Positions 55,932 through 63,874 of a stretch of 64,000 nucleotides of DNA are shown here, piece after piece (positions within the stretch are counted from its first letter, which is position 1; each line of letters begins with the position of its first letter). The DNA is from Ferruginibacter sp. Its GTDB lineage: Bacteria > Bacteroidota > Bacteroidia > Chitinophagales > Chitinophagaceae. Both the position numbers and the translations under genes were made by a program. The stretch is from the NCBI GenBank assembly GCA_013141435.1, contig JABFQZ010000002.1, positions 21,022-85,021 of the forward strand. Direction: 5' to 3'. The notes below the pieces were generated by a model that was not told the DNA's origin, did not search any database, and saw nothing but the letters and a program-made list of their open reading frames with translations.

Positions 55932-55959
55932 TAAGCAATATAAAAATTGCTTATATTTT
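55932..55959 (+). terminator. Hairpin with T-run upstream of the 55982 gene
   Basis: TAAGCAAT (55932-55939) pairs with ATTGCTTA (55946-55953), and a T-rich tract follows. It could end the DMT permease transcript 180 nt away or attenuate the next gene, whose ATG is 23 nt further on. Confidence 0.5.
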
Positions 55960-55981
55960 TTAATAATTAAAATGTTTAACT

Positions 55982-56506
55982 ATGAAAAAGATTTCAACTC
56001 TTGTACTTCTGATGGGAATTATCTTTTCGGGGTATGCACAATGGCAAGGCAATGGTAATGATAGAAGCCAACGCAACAATGGCCCTAATAATACTGGGCA
56101 ATATGGTAATTATGGTACTTATAACCAAAACAGTGCTTTGGTTGTAAATGCATTTACCCAAAAACAGTTTGTGGTGGTGGTAGATAATGGTTACCAATAT
56201 AAAAGCCAAGGCAATACAGTAAATGTAGGTACACTAAGTATGGGTAACCACAATATTACTATTTACGAAAATAACAGAGGCGTTTTTGGAAGAGAAAGGC
56301 AAAGAATTATTTATAATTCGATATTGTATTTTAAACCAAATACAGAAATGTCTATAAACATAAACAACTATGGTCAAGTAAATATTTTGGAAACAATATT
56401 AGCCCAAAACCAAAATGGAAACTATGGCAATAAAAGAAAACACCGAAATAGAGGCCATGATGATAGAAAAAATGATTGTGACAGACATGGTAGAGATGAT
56501 GACTAA
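55982..56506 (+). CDS. Secreted protein of unknown function with a PEGA-like middle and a His/Asp-rich tail
   Basis: The 174-residue precursor has a signal peptide (MKKISTLVLLMGIIFSGYAQ) and an Asn/Gly/Gln-rich linker (about 21-50). A compact beta region follows (about 55-130; KQFVVVVDNGYQYKSQGNTV, SMGNHNITIYENNRG), resembling the PEGA-type domain of Bacteroidota DUF4476-like proteins. The C-terminus is a charged, His/Asp/Arg-rich tail (KHRNRGHDDRKNDCDRHGRD) with one Cys that could bind metal. I do not recognise the full protein. It is a single gene with a terminator downstream. Confidence 0.82.
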   Translation: MKKISTLVLLMGIIFSGYAQWQGNGNDRSQRNNGPNNTGQYGNYGTYNQNSALVVNAFTQKQFVVVVDNGYQYKSQGNTVNVGTLSMGNHNITIYENNRGVFGRERQRIIYNSILYFKPNTEMSININNYGQVNILETILAQNQNGNYGNKRKHRNRGHDDRKNDCDRHGRDDD

Positions 56507-56527
56507 ACCCCTATAAAAAACAATAAA

Positions 56528-56560
56528 AAAAGCCCCAAACTATATAAGAATGGGGCTTTT
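56528..56560. terminator. Bidirectional terminator after the 55982 gene
   Basis: AAAAGCCCCA pairs with TGGGGCTTTT around a 13-nt loop, between convergent genes. Confidence 0.9.
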
Positions 56561-56566
56561 ATTTGT

Positions 56567-57811
56567 TTATTGTTTATAAAAACTTTCAGTTATTTTAGTG
56601 TCATCATTATTAATTCTAACATAATACACACCAGTTTTTAAGATATTAATATCTATTTCTGATTTATTAAAGCCAATATTTGTAAATATGTTTTTGTTTA
56701 ATATTACTCTACCAAATGCATCTATAATTGTGATAGCAGTAGTCGAAACATTTTTTGAATTCCATTCTATAGTTACTTTATCATTAGCTAGCTTTGGATA
56801 ACATAATATATTAGAATTGCTAACAATGCTTTTTAAAGTAACAATGTTAGAATATGTTATTTTACCATCATTATCTACAATTCGCAACCTATAATAAGAA
56901 TTTGCTAGCAAAGCAGAATTATCTACATATTGATAATTTTGCGAACTTGATACACCTCCAAGTCTGTTTAATTGTGCAATTTCTATAAATTCTGAAGCAT
57001 TTCCAGACCGTTCTACAGCCATATATTTTATATTTACTTCGCTCAAGGTTTTCCAATTTACTAGTACAGAATTTTTTGAAAGCCTAAATGCAGTAATGGA
57101 AGAAAGCGTAATTGGTGTAACAACATTTGGCGGAGGAATTGCACAACCATTATTGCTAAAAGAAAGCGACGATGTTCCACTTCCACTATTACCTGCTGCT
57201 AATGTTGGGTTATCTGGTGCAGCAAAATTTACATACTCTCCATCATTATTTGCTGGTGTAGTGTAGGTATAGCTGCTGGTAGAACCTGCATTACACCCCG
57301 TTGTTGCTATAGTTGTAGTTCGGGGTACAGTATTTGAGAAAAAAGCAGTAGATGGAGTAACGGTAATATTGGATACCAATACATATAAAGTTAGCCCACA
57401 GTATGCATTAAAATCATATGCAGCACTTACAAAAGTACCACCTGGAAAATACAAAATATTTGCATTTGGTGGAAAAACTGTGGATGCATCTGATGCTATT
57501 AAAATAGGAGTTGCTCCATTACTTTTACAAGCTGCATTTGTTATAAAAGCATCAAAAGACTGAACAACTGTATTAGCTTGAGTTATAGAACCAAAAGTAT
57601 GTATTCCTGTAGGATTACCAGAAGGCAAATCTAAACTTATATTGCCTGCCATAGTAGTTGAGTTTCCATTTCGAATTACCAAGAATTCGTTAGTTTGCTC
57701 CGTTGAAGTACCAATACAAGCATTTATCATAATTCCAGAAATAACTGGGCATTGTGCAAAAATATTTTGACCAAAATAAATAGTAAATAATAAAATAATA
57801 ATTTTTTTCAT
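56567..57811 (-). CDS. Secreted protein with a lamin-tail-like domain and a degenerate T9SS sorting domain
   Basis: The 414-residue precursor has a signal peptide (MKKIIILLFTIYFGQNIFAQ). Residues about 20-225 are beta-rich with VISGIMINACIGTSTEQTNEFLVIRN, the opening expected of lamin-tail-like/Ig domains of secreted Bacteroidota proteins. A fibronectin-type stretch (about 235-325) and a C-terminal region ending TGVYYVRINNDDTKITESFYKQ follow. The end resembles a T9SS sorting domain, although the usual YPNPA is YPKLA. It is probably exported by type IX secretion; the role is unknown. The same N-terminal domain is often found in large nucleases or adhesins. Confidence 0.87.
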   Translation of the reverse strand: MKKIIILLFTIYFGQNIFAQCPVISGIMINACIGTSTEQTNEFLVIRNGNSTTMAGNISLDLPSGNPTGIHTFGSITQANTVVQSFDAFITNAACKSNGATPILIASDASTVFPPNANILYFPGGTFVSAAYDFNAYCGLTLYVLVSNITVTPSTAFFSNTVPRTTTIATTGCNAGSTSSYTYTTPANNDGEYVNFAAPDNPTLAAGNSGSGTSSLSFSNNGCAIPPPNVVTPITLSSITAFRLSKNSVLVNWKTLSEVNIKYMAVERSGNASEFIEIAQLNRLGGVSSSQNYQYVDNSALLANSYYRLRIVDNDGKITYSNIVTLKSIVSNSNILCYPKLANDKVTIEWNSKNVSTTAITIIDAFGRVILNKNIFTNIGFNKSEIDINILKTGVYYVRINNDDTKITESFYKQ

Positions 57812-57877
57812 AATATTAGTTTAAAAAAAAGACGCCAAAAACAATGGTTAGGTTTCTATTAAAATAATTAATTAAAC

Positions 57878-57926
57878 AAAAAAGGCTAGTATTACAATAT
57901 ATTGATTGCAATACCAACCTTTTTTT
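57878..57926 (-). terminator. Intrinsic terminator of sucD
   Basis: An imperfect hairpin (GGCTAGTATTACAAT against ATTGCAATACCAACC) is flanked by A-run and T-run, 26 nt beyond the sucD stop on the minus strand. Confidence 0.75.
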
Positions 57927-57951
57927 ACTTTTTATTCTGTATTATTTAAAC

Positions 57952-58827
57952 TTATTTTTTTAATGCCTCGGCCATTGTTTTACCAATATCTGCCGGACTA
58001 GCAACCACATGTATACCACATGCAGCCATTATTTTCATTTTTGCAGCAGCTGTATCATCTTCGCCACCTACTATTGCTCCTGCATGCCCCATACGTCTAC
58101 CTGGAGGTGCAGTTTGACCAGCAATAAAGCCTACCACAGGCTTTTTATTGCCAGTACTTTTTATATATTCGGCAGCTTCGGCTTCCATGCCTCCACCTAT
58201 TTCCCCTATCATCACAATAGCATCTGTTTCATCATCATTCATAAATAATTCTACCGCTTGCTTGGTAGTAGTACCAATTATTGGGTCGCCACCAATACCA
58301 ATGGCACTCGATATGCCTAACCCAGCTTTGGCTACCTGATCGGCAGCTTCGTAAGTAAGTGTACCGCTTTTGCTTACAATACCTATACGTCCTTTCTTAA
58401 AAATGAAACCTGGCATTATGCCTACTTTACATTCATCGGCTGTTATTACACCTGGGCAATTAGGACCTATTAATCGGCTATTACTGCCTTGCAAATAATT
58501 TTTTACTTTTACCATATCGGCTACAGGTATTCCTTCTGTAATGCATACTATTAATGCTATACCAGCTTCGGCTGCTTCCATAATAGCATCAGCAGCAAAT
58601 GCTGGTGGCACAAAAATAATGCTCACATTTGCAGCTGTATTTTTTACTGCATCGGCTACAGTATTAAAAACAGGTTTTTCTAAATGTAGCGTTCCACCTT
58701 TATTTGGTGTAACACCACCTACCACATTTGTACCATATTCTATCATTTGTGTTGCATGAAAACTACCTTCGGTACCTGTAAAGCCTTGTACTATTACTTT
58801 AGAATTTTTATTTACTAAAACTGACAT
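57952..58827 (-). CDS. sucD: Succinyl-CoA ligase (ADP-forming) alpha subunit SucD
   Basis: SucD binds CoA and carries the phospho-His of succinyl-CoA synthetase, the substrate-level phosphorylation step of the TCA cycle. The 291-residue product has [61 protein letters not shown] and the active-site His in [15 protein letters not shown]. No sucC lies adjacent. Its promoter has TTG 19 bp upstream of TATATTTG (58856-58863), giving a leader of about 20 nt. Confidence 0.97.
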   Translation of the reverse strand: MSVLVNKNSKVIVQGFTGTEGSFHATQMIEYGTNVVGGVTPNKGGTLHLEKPVFNTVADAVKNTAANVSIIFVPPAFAADAIMEAAEAGIALIVCITEGIPVADMVKVKNYLQGSNSRLIGPNCPGVITADECKVGIMPGFIFKKGRIGIVSKSGTLTYEAADQVAKAGLGISSAIGIGGDPIIGTTTKQAVELFMNDDETDAIVMIGEIGGGMEAEAAEYIKSTGNKKPVVGFIAGQTAPPGRRMGHAGAIVGGEDDTAAAKMKIMAACGIHVVASPADIGKTMAEALKK

Positions 58828-58855
58828 GTATTTTGTTGAAATTTGTGAATAATTG

Positions 58856-58885
58856 CAAATATAAGGCTCAAAGTTGAAGGTTCAA
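58856..58885 (-). promoter_or_regulatory. sucD promoter (-33 TTG, -7 TATATTTG)
   Basis: On the minus strand, TTG (58883-58885), a 19-bp spacer and TATATTTG (58856-58863) followed by CA. Confidence 0.7.
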
Positions 58886-59058
58886 TATTGTATAAAAAAG
58901 TTGACAACAAATTTTATAAAAATACTTAGATTTGGTAGAGTGAGAAATAACAAAAAAAACGTTGATAGATGCCGATTTACAAATGTTTAGTAGCCTTAAG
59001 TTTTTACTACAATGCAGCATTACAAATAACCAAATTGTCTAAATTTTAAAATTATTGT

Positions 59059-59781
59059 ATGAAACCTATCAAAATTAGAATGGCTATTATTTTTGCAGTT
59101 TTTTTATTTAAAGCAATTACATCTTTTGGGCAAAAAAATGAAGTAAATGTAAACCTATATAGTGGTATTTTCGCTTTCAGAGGAAAAGGAGCTACAATTA
59201 ATTCTTCCATAGATTTTAATCCTTACACATCGCCAAGTATATACACAACTAATCCGTTTGGGCGAAAAAGTAAATTTTCGTACGCTATCGAAATTCATAC
59301 TCAAAGAATTTTAAAAAATAGTAACATCATTGGTGTGGCAATTGGTTACGAAAACGGCACTAGTAAAGTACATATTGATACTGTAACTCAGAATGGTTTT
59401 TTAGTTTGGGTTTATGCTGCAAACGGAAAAACTACTATGAAAAATACCTTTATTGGTTTAAATCCTTATTTTGGGCATAGGTATAAAATTAAAAATGTTA
59501 CTTTCGATTTATTGGCTGGAGTTGATTTTGCTATACATTTAAAAGGAAAAGAAATAGGATATGCAATACTAAACAACAATAAAGAATATGAAGTATCTTA
59601 TGAAAGTGTATTTACCAAACCCTTTTTAGATTTAAGACCTAGAGTTGAAATAAAAACAACGTTTACCAAAATTAGTTTTCTTACTGGGTATTCATTTGGG
59701 GTTACAAATTACCAAACTCAAAATAACAAAAAAGTTTTTTCAAGTATTTTAAGAATTGGTTTAGGGTATCAAATAAAATAA
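59059..59781 (+). CDS. Putative outer-membrane beta-barrel protein
   Basis: The 240-residue protein has a signal peptide (MKPIKIRMAIIFAVFLFKAITSFGQ) and alternating hydrophobic/polar strands with Gly and Tyr at turns (RKSKFSYAIEIHTQ, FIGLNPYFGHRYKIKNVTFDLLAGVDFAIHLKGKE). It ends in SILRIGLGYQIK, which fits an outer-membrane beta-barrel such as the porin-like or OmpA-fold set of Bacteroidota. No specific family was recognised. It is flanked by sucD (divergent) and the thioesterase gene (convergent, 3-bp gap). Confidence 0.82.
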   Translation: MKPIKIRMAIIFAVFLFKAITSFGQKNEVNVNLYSGIFAFRGKGATINSSIDFNPYTSPSIYTTNPFGRKSKFSYAIEIHTQRILKNSNIIGVAIGYENGTSKVHIDTVTQNGFLVWVYAANGKTTMKNTFIGLNPYFGHRYKIKNVTFDLLAGVDFAIHLKGKEIGYAILNNNKEYEVSYESVFTKPFLDLRPRVEIKTTFTKISFLTGYSFGVTNYQTQNNKKVFSSILRIGLGYQIK

Positions 59782-59784
59782 ATG

Positions 59785-60216
59785 CTATATACTCAAAAAT
59801 TCTAAAAAGCTAGTCGGTATTGCTACAACCTTTTTGGCATTATACTCATAACAAACCATACCAGTTTTTGCATTAGCAATAAGTGTAGTTTTTGTATTTC
59901 TACAAACAGTAATTTCGTATAAAATTTCAAAACTTACTTTGCTTATTTCATCTACAGCAATAGAAATATGCAATATATCGCCATAAAAACTTTCGTTTTT
60001 ATACTCTACTGCCAAATCGCCCATTATTAGCGATGCTCCGCCTATATTTAATTCGGTAAAATTATTGGCTGCAAGCCAGCGTACTCGGGCTTCATGCACA
60101 ATACTTACCAGTGCATCGTTGCCTAAATGATTGCCATAATTTATATCGGTAATACGCACCGGAATTTGAGTTTCAAACAATCTTTTTTGTGGTATTTGTA
60201 ATTTAACTCTTGCCAT
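59785..60216 (-). CDS. Hotdog-fold acyl-CoA thioesterase (4HBT family)
   Basis: The 143-residue protein has the hotdog signature: FETQIPVRITDINYGNHLGND (about 14-34), IVHEARVRWLAANN and the central strand block GDLAVEYKNESFYGDILHISIAVD. Thioesterases of this group cleave acyl-CoA or acyl-ACP, and many are of broad specificity. Its start overlaps the end of rdgB by 14 bp, so the two are translated from one transcript. The substrate is unknown. Confidence 0.9.
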   Translation of the reverse strand: MARVKLQIPQKRLFETQIPVRITDINYGNHLGNDALVSIVHEARVRWLAANNFTELNIGGASLIMGDLAVEYKNESFYGDILHISIAVDEISKVSFEILYEITVCRNTKTTLIANAKTGMVCYEYNAKKVVAIPTSFLEFLSI

Positions 60217-60790
60217 TGTATTGATTTAAAAAATTTATTAACTGTAGCAATGCTTTTTTACGATGGCTGTATTTATTCTTTTCATCCATACTCATTTCTG
60301 CAAAAGTTTTTACATCGCCATTTGGCACAAAAATGGCATCGTAACCAAAACCCATTTCGCCTATTTCTTTATTTATTATTTTGCCTTTGCAAATGCCAGT
60401 AAATTGATACTCTTTGTTATCTAAAAAAAGTGAAATAACAGTTTTAAATTGTGCATTTCTATTTTCTATATTATGCATATTAGAAAGCAACAATACAATA
60501 TTTTTTTTATTATCGGCATCATCTCCTGCATATCTAGCACTGAGTACACCAGGTGCTCCTGCAAGGGCTTCTACCTCTAGCCCAGTATCTTCACTAAAAC
60601 AATTTTGTGCTGTAATGTTGTGTATTACTGTAGCTTTTTCTCTAGCATTTTCTTCGAGGGTTTCGTGAGGCTCAGGTATGTCTATATTTATACCTGCCTC
60701 GGTAAGGGTAATTATTTCTAACCCATTGGTAAGTGCCGCTTTTATTTCGGCTACTTTATTTTGGTTATTGGTGGCAAAAATTAGTTTCAT
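60203..60790 (-). CDS. rdgB: Non-canonical purine NTP pyrophosphatase RdgB/HAM1
   Basis: RdgB hydrolyses ITP, dITP and XTP to monophosphates, keeping deaminated purines out of DNA and RNA. The 195-residue product has the substrate motif LIFATNNQNKVAEI at the start, ENAREKA, SEDTGLEVEALAGAPGVLSARYAG, GYDAIFVPNG (metal and base binding) and MSMDEKNKYSHRKKA. It overlaps the downstream thioesterase gene by 14 bp. Identification is firm. Confidence 0.96.
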   Translation of the reverse strand: MKLIFATNNQNKVAEIKAALTNGLEIITLTEAGINIDIPEPHETLEENAREKATVIHNITAQNCFSEDTGLEVEALAGAPGVLSARYAGDDADNKKNIVLLLSNMHNIENRNAQFKTVISLFLDNKEYQFTGICKGKIINKEIGEMGFGYDAIFVPNGDVKTFAEMSMDEKNKYSHRKKALLQLINFLNQYNGKS

Positions 60791-60854
60791 TATTTTCTGA
60801 ATACTGTTTTAAATGGTTAATAATTTTTAGGTAAAAAAGCTGTACAATTGTGTG

Positions 60855-61415
60855 CTATACTCCAAATATTTCTTTTAAACACAACCACAGCTTTTTCTTT
60901 TCTTCTTTATCTGCAGCAATTTTTTGCAAACTTGGTGCACATAAATATTGTTGCCCATTATATTTTTGTATTTTATATGCTGGTATTTGTACCGGATAGC
61001 CTACCAATTGTGGCTCTGTACCAAAAAAAAGTACAATCACTGGTGCAAACTGAGCATTCAAATTTTCATACTCTACTTCGGCATTACTACAAACATTTAC
61101 TAAAGCTACATCTTGCATATTTATAGCACAAGCATTAAAAATATTTATTAAAAAACTCAATTCATCATCCCCCAAAAAAGCATGCATTTTTTCATCTACA
61201 AGCACTACAATATTTTTGGCATTTTTGCCTAAAAATTTTATATTACCTAAATAATTTTGTGGTGCAATAACAATTTGCTTAGATTTTACTAAACTTTCAT
61301 CCTTCGCTATATCTTCATTGCCTATTACGTTTCCACTAACGGTAGTTTCTATCAAACTATTTTTGTAAAGTTTTTCTACCAAAAAAGGCGAAATATTTAT
61401 ATCATCTAATCCCAT
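60855..61415 (-). CDS. Conserved hypothetical protein, divergent from ilvE
   Basis: The start is set at the ATG at 61415 (MGLDDINISPFLVEKLYK), giving 186 residues. A longer frame with ATG at 61454 would begin inside the promoter, because an exact -7 box (TAATTTTG) lies at 61455-61462. The protein is soluble with alternating beta/alpha content (KNIVVLVDEKMHAFLG, APVIVLFFGTEPQLV) and ends QKIAADKEEKKKLWLCLKEIFGV. I do not recognise the family; the fold pattern is Rossmann-like and it may be related to DNA polymerase III accessory or uracil-DNA glycosylase-type domains, but this is a guess. Confidence 0.75.
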   Translation of the reverse strand: MGLDDINISPFLVEKLYKNSLIETTVSGNVIGNEDIAKDESLVKSKQIVIAPQNYLGNIKFLGKNAKNIVVLVDEKMHAFLGDDELSFLINIFNACAINMQDVALVNVCSNAEVEYENLNAQFAPVIVLFFGTEPQLVGYPVQIPAYKIQKYNGQQYLCAPSLQKIAADKEEKKKLWLCLKEIFGV

Positions 61416-61454
61416 AAAAAAGTTGTTTGCTAGTAATTTTTCGTTTCTTTGCAT

Positions 61455-61462
61455 CAAAATTA
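61455..61462 (-). promoter_or_regulatory. Promoter -7 box TAATTTTG of the 60855-61415 gene
   Basis: Exact TAnnTTTG on the minus strand, extended by ATGCAAAG. It sits between the divergent starts at 61415 and 61469. Confidence 0.55.
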
Positions 61463-61468
61463 AACAAT

Positions 61469-62533
61469 ATGTTTTCAGTAGCAGATTTTAATATTACAAA
61501 GATAGAAAGGAGTAAATTAAATGATATTAATTTAGAAAATATTCCTTTCGGAAAATACATGACCGACTATATGTTGGAAGTAGATTTTGAAGATGGAGAG
61601 TGGAAAACACCCGAAATAAAACCATATCAGCCTTTGCTCATACAACCATCGCTTGCAGCAATACATTATGGACAAGCTATTTTTGAAGGCATAAAAGCAT
61701 ATAAAAATGCAGCTGGTGAAGTGGCAATTTTTAGACCGCAGGATAATTTTATTAGGTTCAATTTATCTGCCGAAAGAATGCAAATGCCACAAGTACCTGA
61801 AGAAATTTTTATGGAAGGTTTAAAACAATTGGTAAAGTTAGATGCCAATTGGATACCTACACAAAAAGATCATTCCTTGTACATACGTCCATTTATGTTT
61901 AGTACCGACGAAACTATAGGCGTAAAACCAAGCGACAACTACAAATTTATGATTATTTTGAGCCCAACTGGGCCATACTACACTACTCCAATGCGTATTT
62001 ATGTAGAAGAAAAATATGTACGAGCCGTACCTGGTGGTATTGGATATGCCAAAGCTGCTGGCAACTATGGAGGCGCCATGTATGCCACTGCGCAAGCAAA
62101 ATTAAAAGGCTACGACCAAGTATTATGGACCGATGCATTTGAACATAAATATGTGCAAGAATGTGGCACCATGAATGTAATTTTTATTATAGGAGACAAA
62201 GCCATTACACCAAACTTAGACGAAGGCACAATTTTGAAAGGAGTAACTAGAGATACCGTAATAACAATTTTAAAAGAAATAGGGCTTACTGTAGAAGAAC
62301 GACCACTAAATATAGATGAAGTAATAGAAGCCCACAAAGCAGGCACTTTAAAAGAGGTGTTTGGTACTGGTACAGCCGCCACCATATCGCTTATAAAAGA
62401 ATTGAGGTATAAAGATTATGATATGTTTTTTGAAGTAGATAAATGGGAAATTGCACCAAAAGTAAAAACGATATTTAACGATATAAGGTACGGCAAAACC
62501 GCCGATACACATGGTTGGATGATGAAATTATAA
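61469..62533 (+). CDS. ilvE: Branched-chain amino acid aminotransferase IlvE
   Basis: IlvE is the pyridoxal phosphate transaminase that interconverts branched-chain amino acids and 2-oxoacids, the step before the branched-chain E1 at 25952. The start is the ATG at 61469 (MFSVADFNITKIERS). The 354-residue product shows LAAIHYGQAIFEGIKAYK, NFIRFNLSAERMQMPQVPEE, the PLP-lysine region GIGYAKAAGNYGGAMYA, ECGTMNVIFII and GTLKEVFGTGTAATISLIKEL. It is a fold-type IV, class BCAT-II-like enzyme. A strong terminator follows. Confidence 0.95.
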   Translation: MFSVADFNITKIERSKLNDINLENIPFGKYMTDYMLEVDFEDGEWKTPEIKPYQPLLIQPSLAAIHYGQAIFEGIKAYKNAAGEVAIFRPQDNFIRFNLSAERMQMPQVPEEIFMEGLKQLVKLDANWIPTQKDHSLYIRPFMFSTDETIGVKPSDNYKFMIILSPTGPYYTTPMRIYVEEKYVRAVPGGIGYAKAAGNYGGAMYATAQAKLKGYDQVLWTDAFEHKYVQECGTMNVIFIIGDKAITPNLDEGTILKGVTRDTVITILKEIGLTVEERPLNIDEVIEAHKAGTLKEVFGTGTAATISLIKELRYKDYDMFFEVDKWEIAPKVKTIFNDIRYGKTADTHGWMMKL

Positions 62534-62567
62534 AAAAAATACCAGCTTAAAAACTGGTATTTTTTTT
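62532..62567 (+). terminator. Intrinsic terminator of ilvE
   Basis: AAAAAAAATACCAG pairs with CTGGTATTTTTTTT around an 8-nt loop, directly after the stop codon. Confidence 0.92.
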
Positions 62568-62593
62568 TGGTTTACCAGCATTTGAGCAATACC

Positions 62594-62650
62594 GAGCATT
62601 TGTGGCGTCGCACACATGTACATTTGTACTTTAAGCAGCTTTAATTATGC
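62594..62650 (+). repeat. Dispersed intergenic repeat, TGGCG family, copy 5
   Basis: GAGCATTTG followed by TGGCGTCGCACA matches copy 4 at 18 of 21 positions. From the GTC at 62607 the 44-nt ungapped alignment with copy 1 is about 68% identical, ending in TTAATTATGC. It lies 160 nt upstream of rpsL. Confidence 0.65.
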
Positions 62651-62776
62651 TATATTTTAAGATAAAATAACACAATAAATCATTATAAATATCTTATTAT
62701 CAATCATATAAACACAATTTACCAAAAAAAAAATACTTTTTTTAATAAATAATTCCCTTTTCTTAAATTAAAATCA

Positions 62777-62784
62777 TACCTTTG
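62777..62784 (+). promoter_or_regulatory. rpsL promoter, -7 box TACCTTTG
   Basis: Exact TAnnTTTG followed by CAATCC, as at rpsT, 25 nt before the rpsL ATG. Confidence 0.7.
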
Positions 62785-62809
62785 CAATCCTAAAAAAAAG
62801 GTTACATAA

Positions 62810-63184
62810 ATGCCAACTATACAACAACTAGTTAGAAAAGGAAGAGAAATTATTAAAGCGAAAAGCAAATCAAGAGCACTTGATGCTTGCCCGCAACGTA
62901 GAGGAGTATGTACAAGAGTATATACAACTACACCTAAAAAACCAAACTCTGCACTACGTAAGGTAGCAAAAGTTCGTCTTACAAATAAGATTGAAGTTAT
63001 TGCTTATATACCAGGAGAAGGACATAACCTACAAGAACATAGTATCGTATTGATACGTGGTGGTAGAGTAAAAGACTTACCAGGTGTACGTTACCATATA
63101 ATTCGTGGATCTTTAGATACCGCAGGTGTAAAAGACCGTAAGCAAAGCCGTAGTAAATACGGAACTAAGAAAGCTAAAAAGTAA
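62810..63184 (+). CDS. rpsL: 30S ribosomal protein S12
   Basis: S12 sits at the decoding centre; mutations in it give streptomycin resistance. The 124-residue product is full length with [14 protein letters not shown], the conserved [23 protein letters not shown] (Lys of PKKPNSA is the common resistance position), [12 protein letters not shown] and [15 protein letters not shown]. The residues at the usual resistance sites look wild type (PKKPNS and RVKDLP). It heads the rpsL-rpsG pair of the str operon; fusA and tuf are not seen, because an insertion-like sequence follows rpsG. Confidence 0.98.
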   Translation: MPTIQQLVRKGREIIKAKSKSRALDACPQRRGVCTRVYTTTPKKPNSALRKVAKVRLTNKIEVIAYIPGEGHNLQEHSIVLIRGGRVKDLPGVRYHIIRGSLDTAGVKDRKQSRSKYGTKKAKK

Positions 63185-63226
63185 TATTTTAGCATTTAGC
63201 ATAAAGTAAAATCAAATACAATTAAA

Positions 63227-63269
63227 TAGGGTTGAGTAAAGTTTTAAACCTTGAAGAAAATTAACCCTA
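63227..63269 (+). promoter_or_regulatory. Inverted repeat in the rpsL-rpsG spacer
   Basis: TAGGGTT (63227-63233) pairs with AACCCTA (63263-63269) across a 29-nt loop in the 108-nt spacer, 23 nt before the rpsG start. In E. coli the S12-S7 spacer is the S7 autoregulatory site; this may be an equivalent, by analogy only. Confidence 0.4.
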
Positions 63270-63292
63270 AAACTCTTTAAAAATTAAAAAAA

Positions 63293-63760
63293 ATGCGTAA
63301 AGCACAAGCAAAGAAATTACCCTTAGCACCAGATCCTAAGTTTAACGATAAACTAGTTACTCGTTTTGTAAACAACCTAATGTGGGCTGGCAAAAAAAGT
63401 GGAGCATACAATATTTTTTACAACGCTTTAGATAAAGTAGCTAAAACAACAGGCGAAGATGGCTACGAAGTTTGGAAAAAAGCATTAGCAAATATTACCC
63501 CAGGTGTAGAAGTAAGAAGTCGCCGTATTGGTGGTGCTACTTTTCAAATACCAGCAGAAGTAAGACCCGATAGAAAAATATCTTTAAGTATAAAATGGAT
63601 GGTACGTTATAGCCGTGATAGAAACGGACGTAGCATGGCAGATAAATTAGCAAACGAAATAGTAGCAGCAAGCAAAGGGGAAGGTGCATCGTACAAAAAG
63701 AAAGAAGATACACATCGTATGGCAGAAGCTAACAAAGCATTTGCTCATTTTAGAGTTTAA
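63293..63760 (+). CDS. rpsG: 30S ribosomal protein S7
   Basis: S7 nucleates folding of the 16S rRNA 3' domain. The 155-residue product has [59 protein letters not shown] and [21 protein letters not shown]. It lacks the Gln/Trp-rich C-terminal extension of some enterobacterial forms. It lies 108 bp after rpsL, probably on the same transcript, and ends at a terminator 25 nt downstream instead of continuing to fusA. Confidence 0.97.
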   Translation: MRKAQAKKLPLAPDPKFNDKLVTRFVNNLMWAGKKSGAYNIFYNALDKVAKTTGEDGYEVWKKALANITPGVEVRSRRIGGATFQIPAEVRPDRKISLSIKWMVRYSRDRNGRSMADKLANEIVAASKGEGASYKKKEDTHRMAEANKAFAHFRV

Positions 63761-63784
63761 TTTTTTACAATATTTTGATATAAG

Positions 63785-63814
63785 AACCACTCTTTTTTAG
63801 GAGTGGTTTTTTTA
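63785..63814 (+). terminator. Intrinsic terminator of rpsL-rpsG
   Basis: AACCACTC pairs with GAGTGGTT around TTTTTTAG, followed by a T-run. Confidence 0.88.
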
Positions 63815-63874
63815 TTGTGTCTGCCTAAAATTTTAAAAATATGTAAATATACAATCCACATTTAATTAATATGT

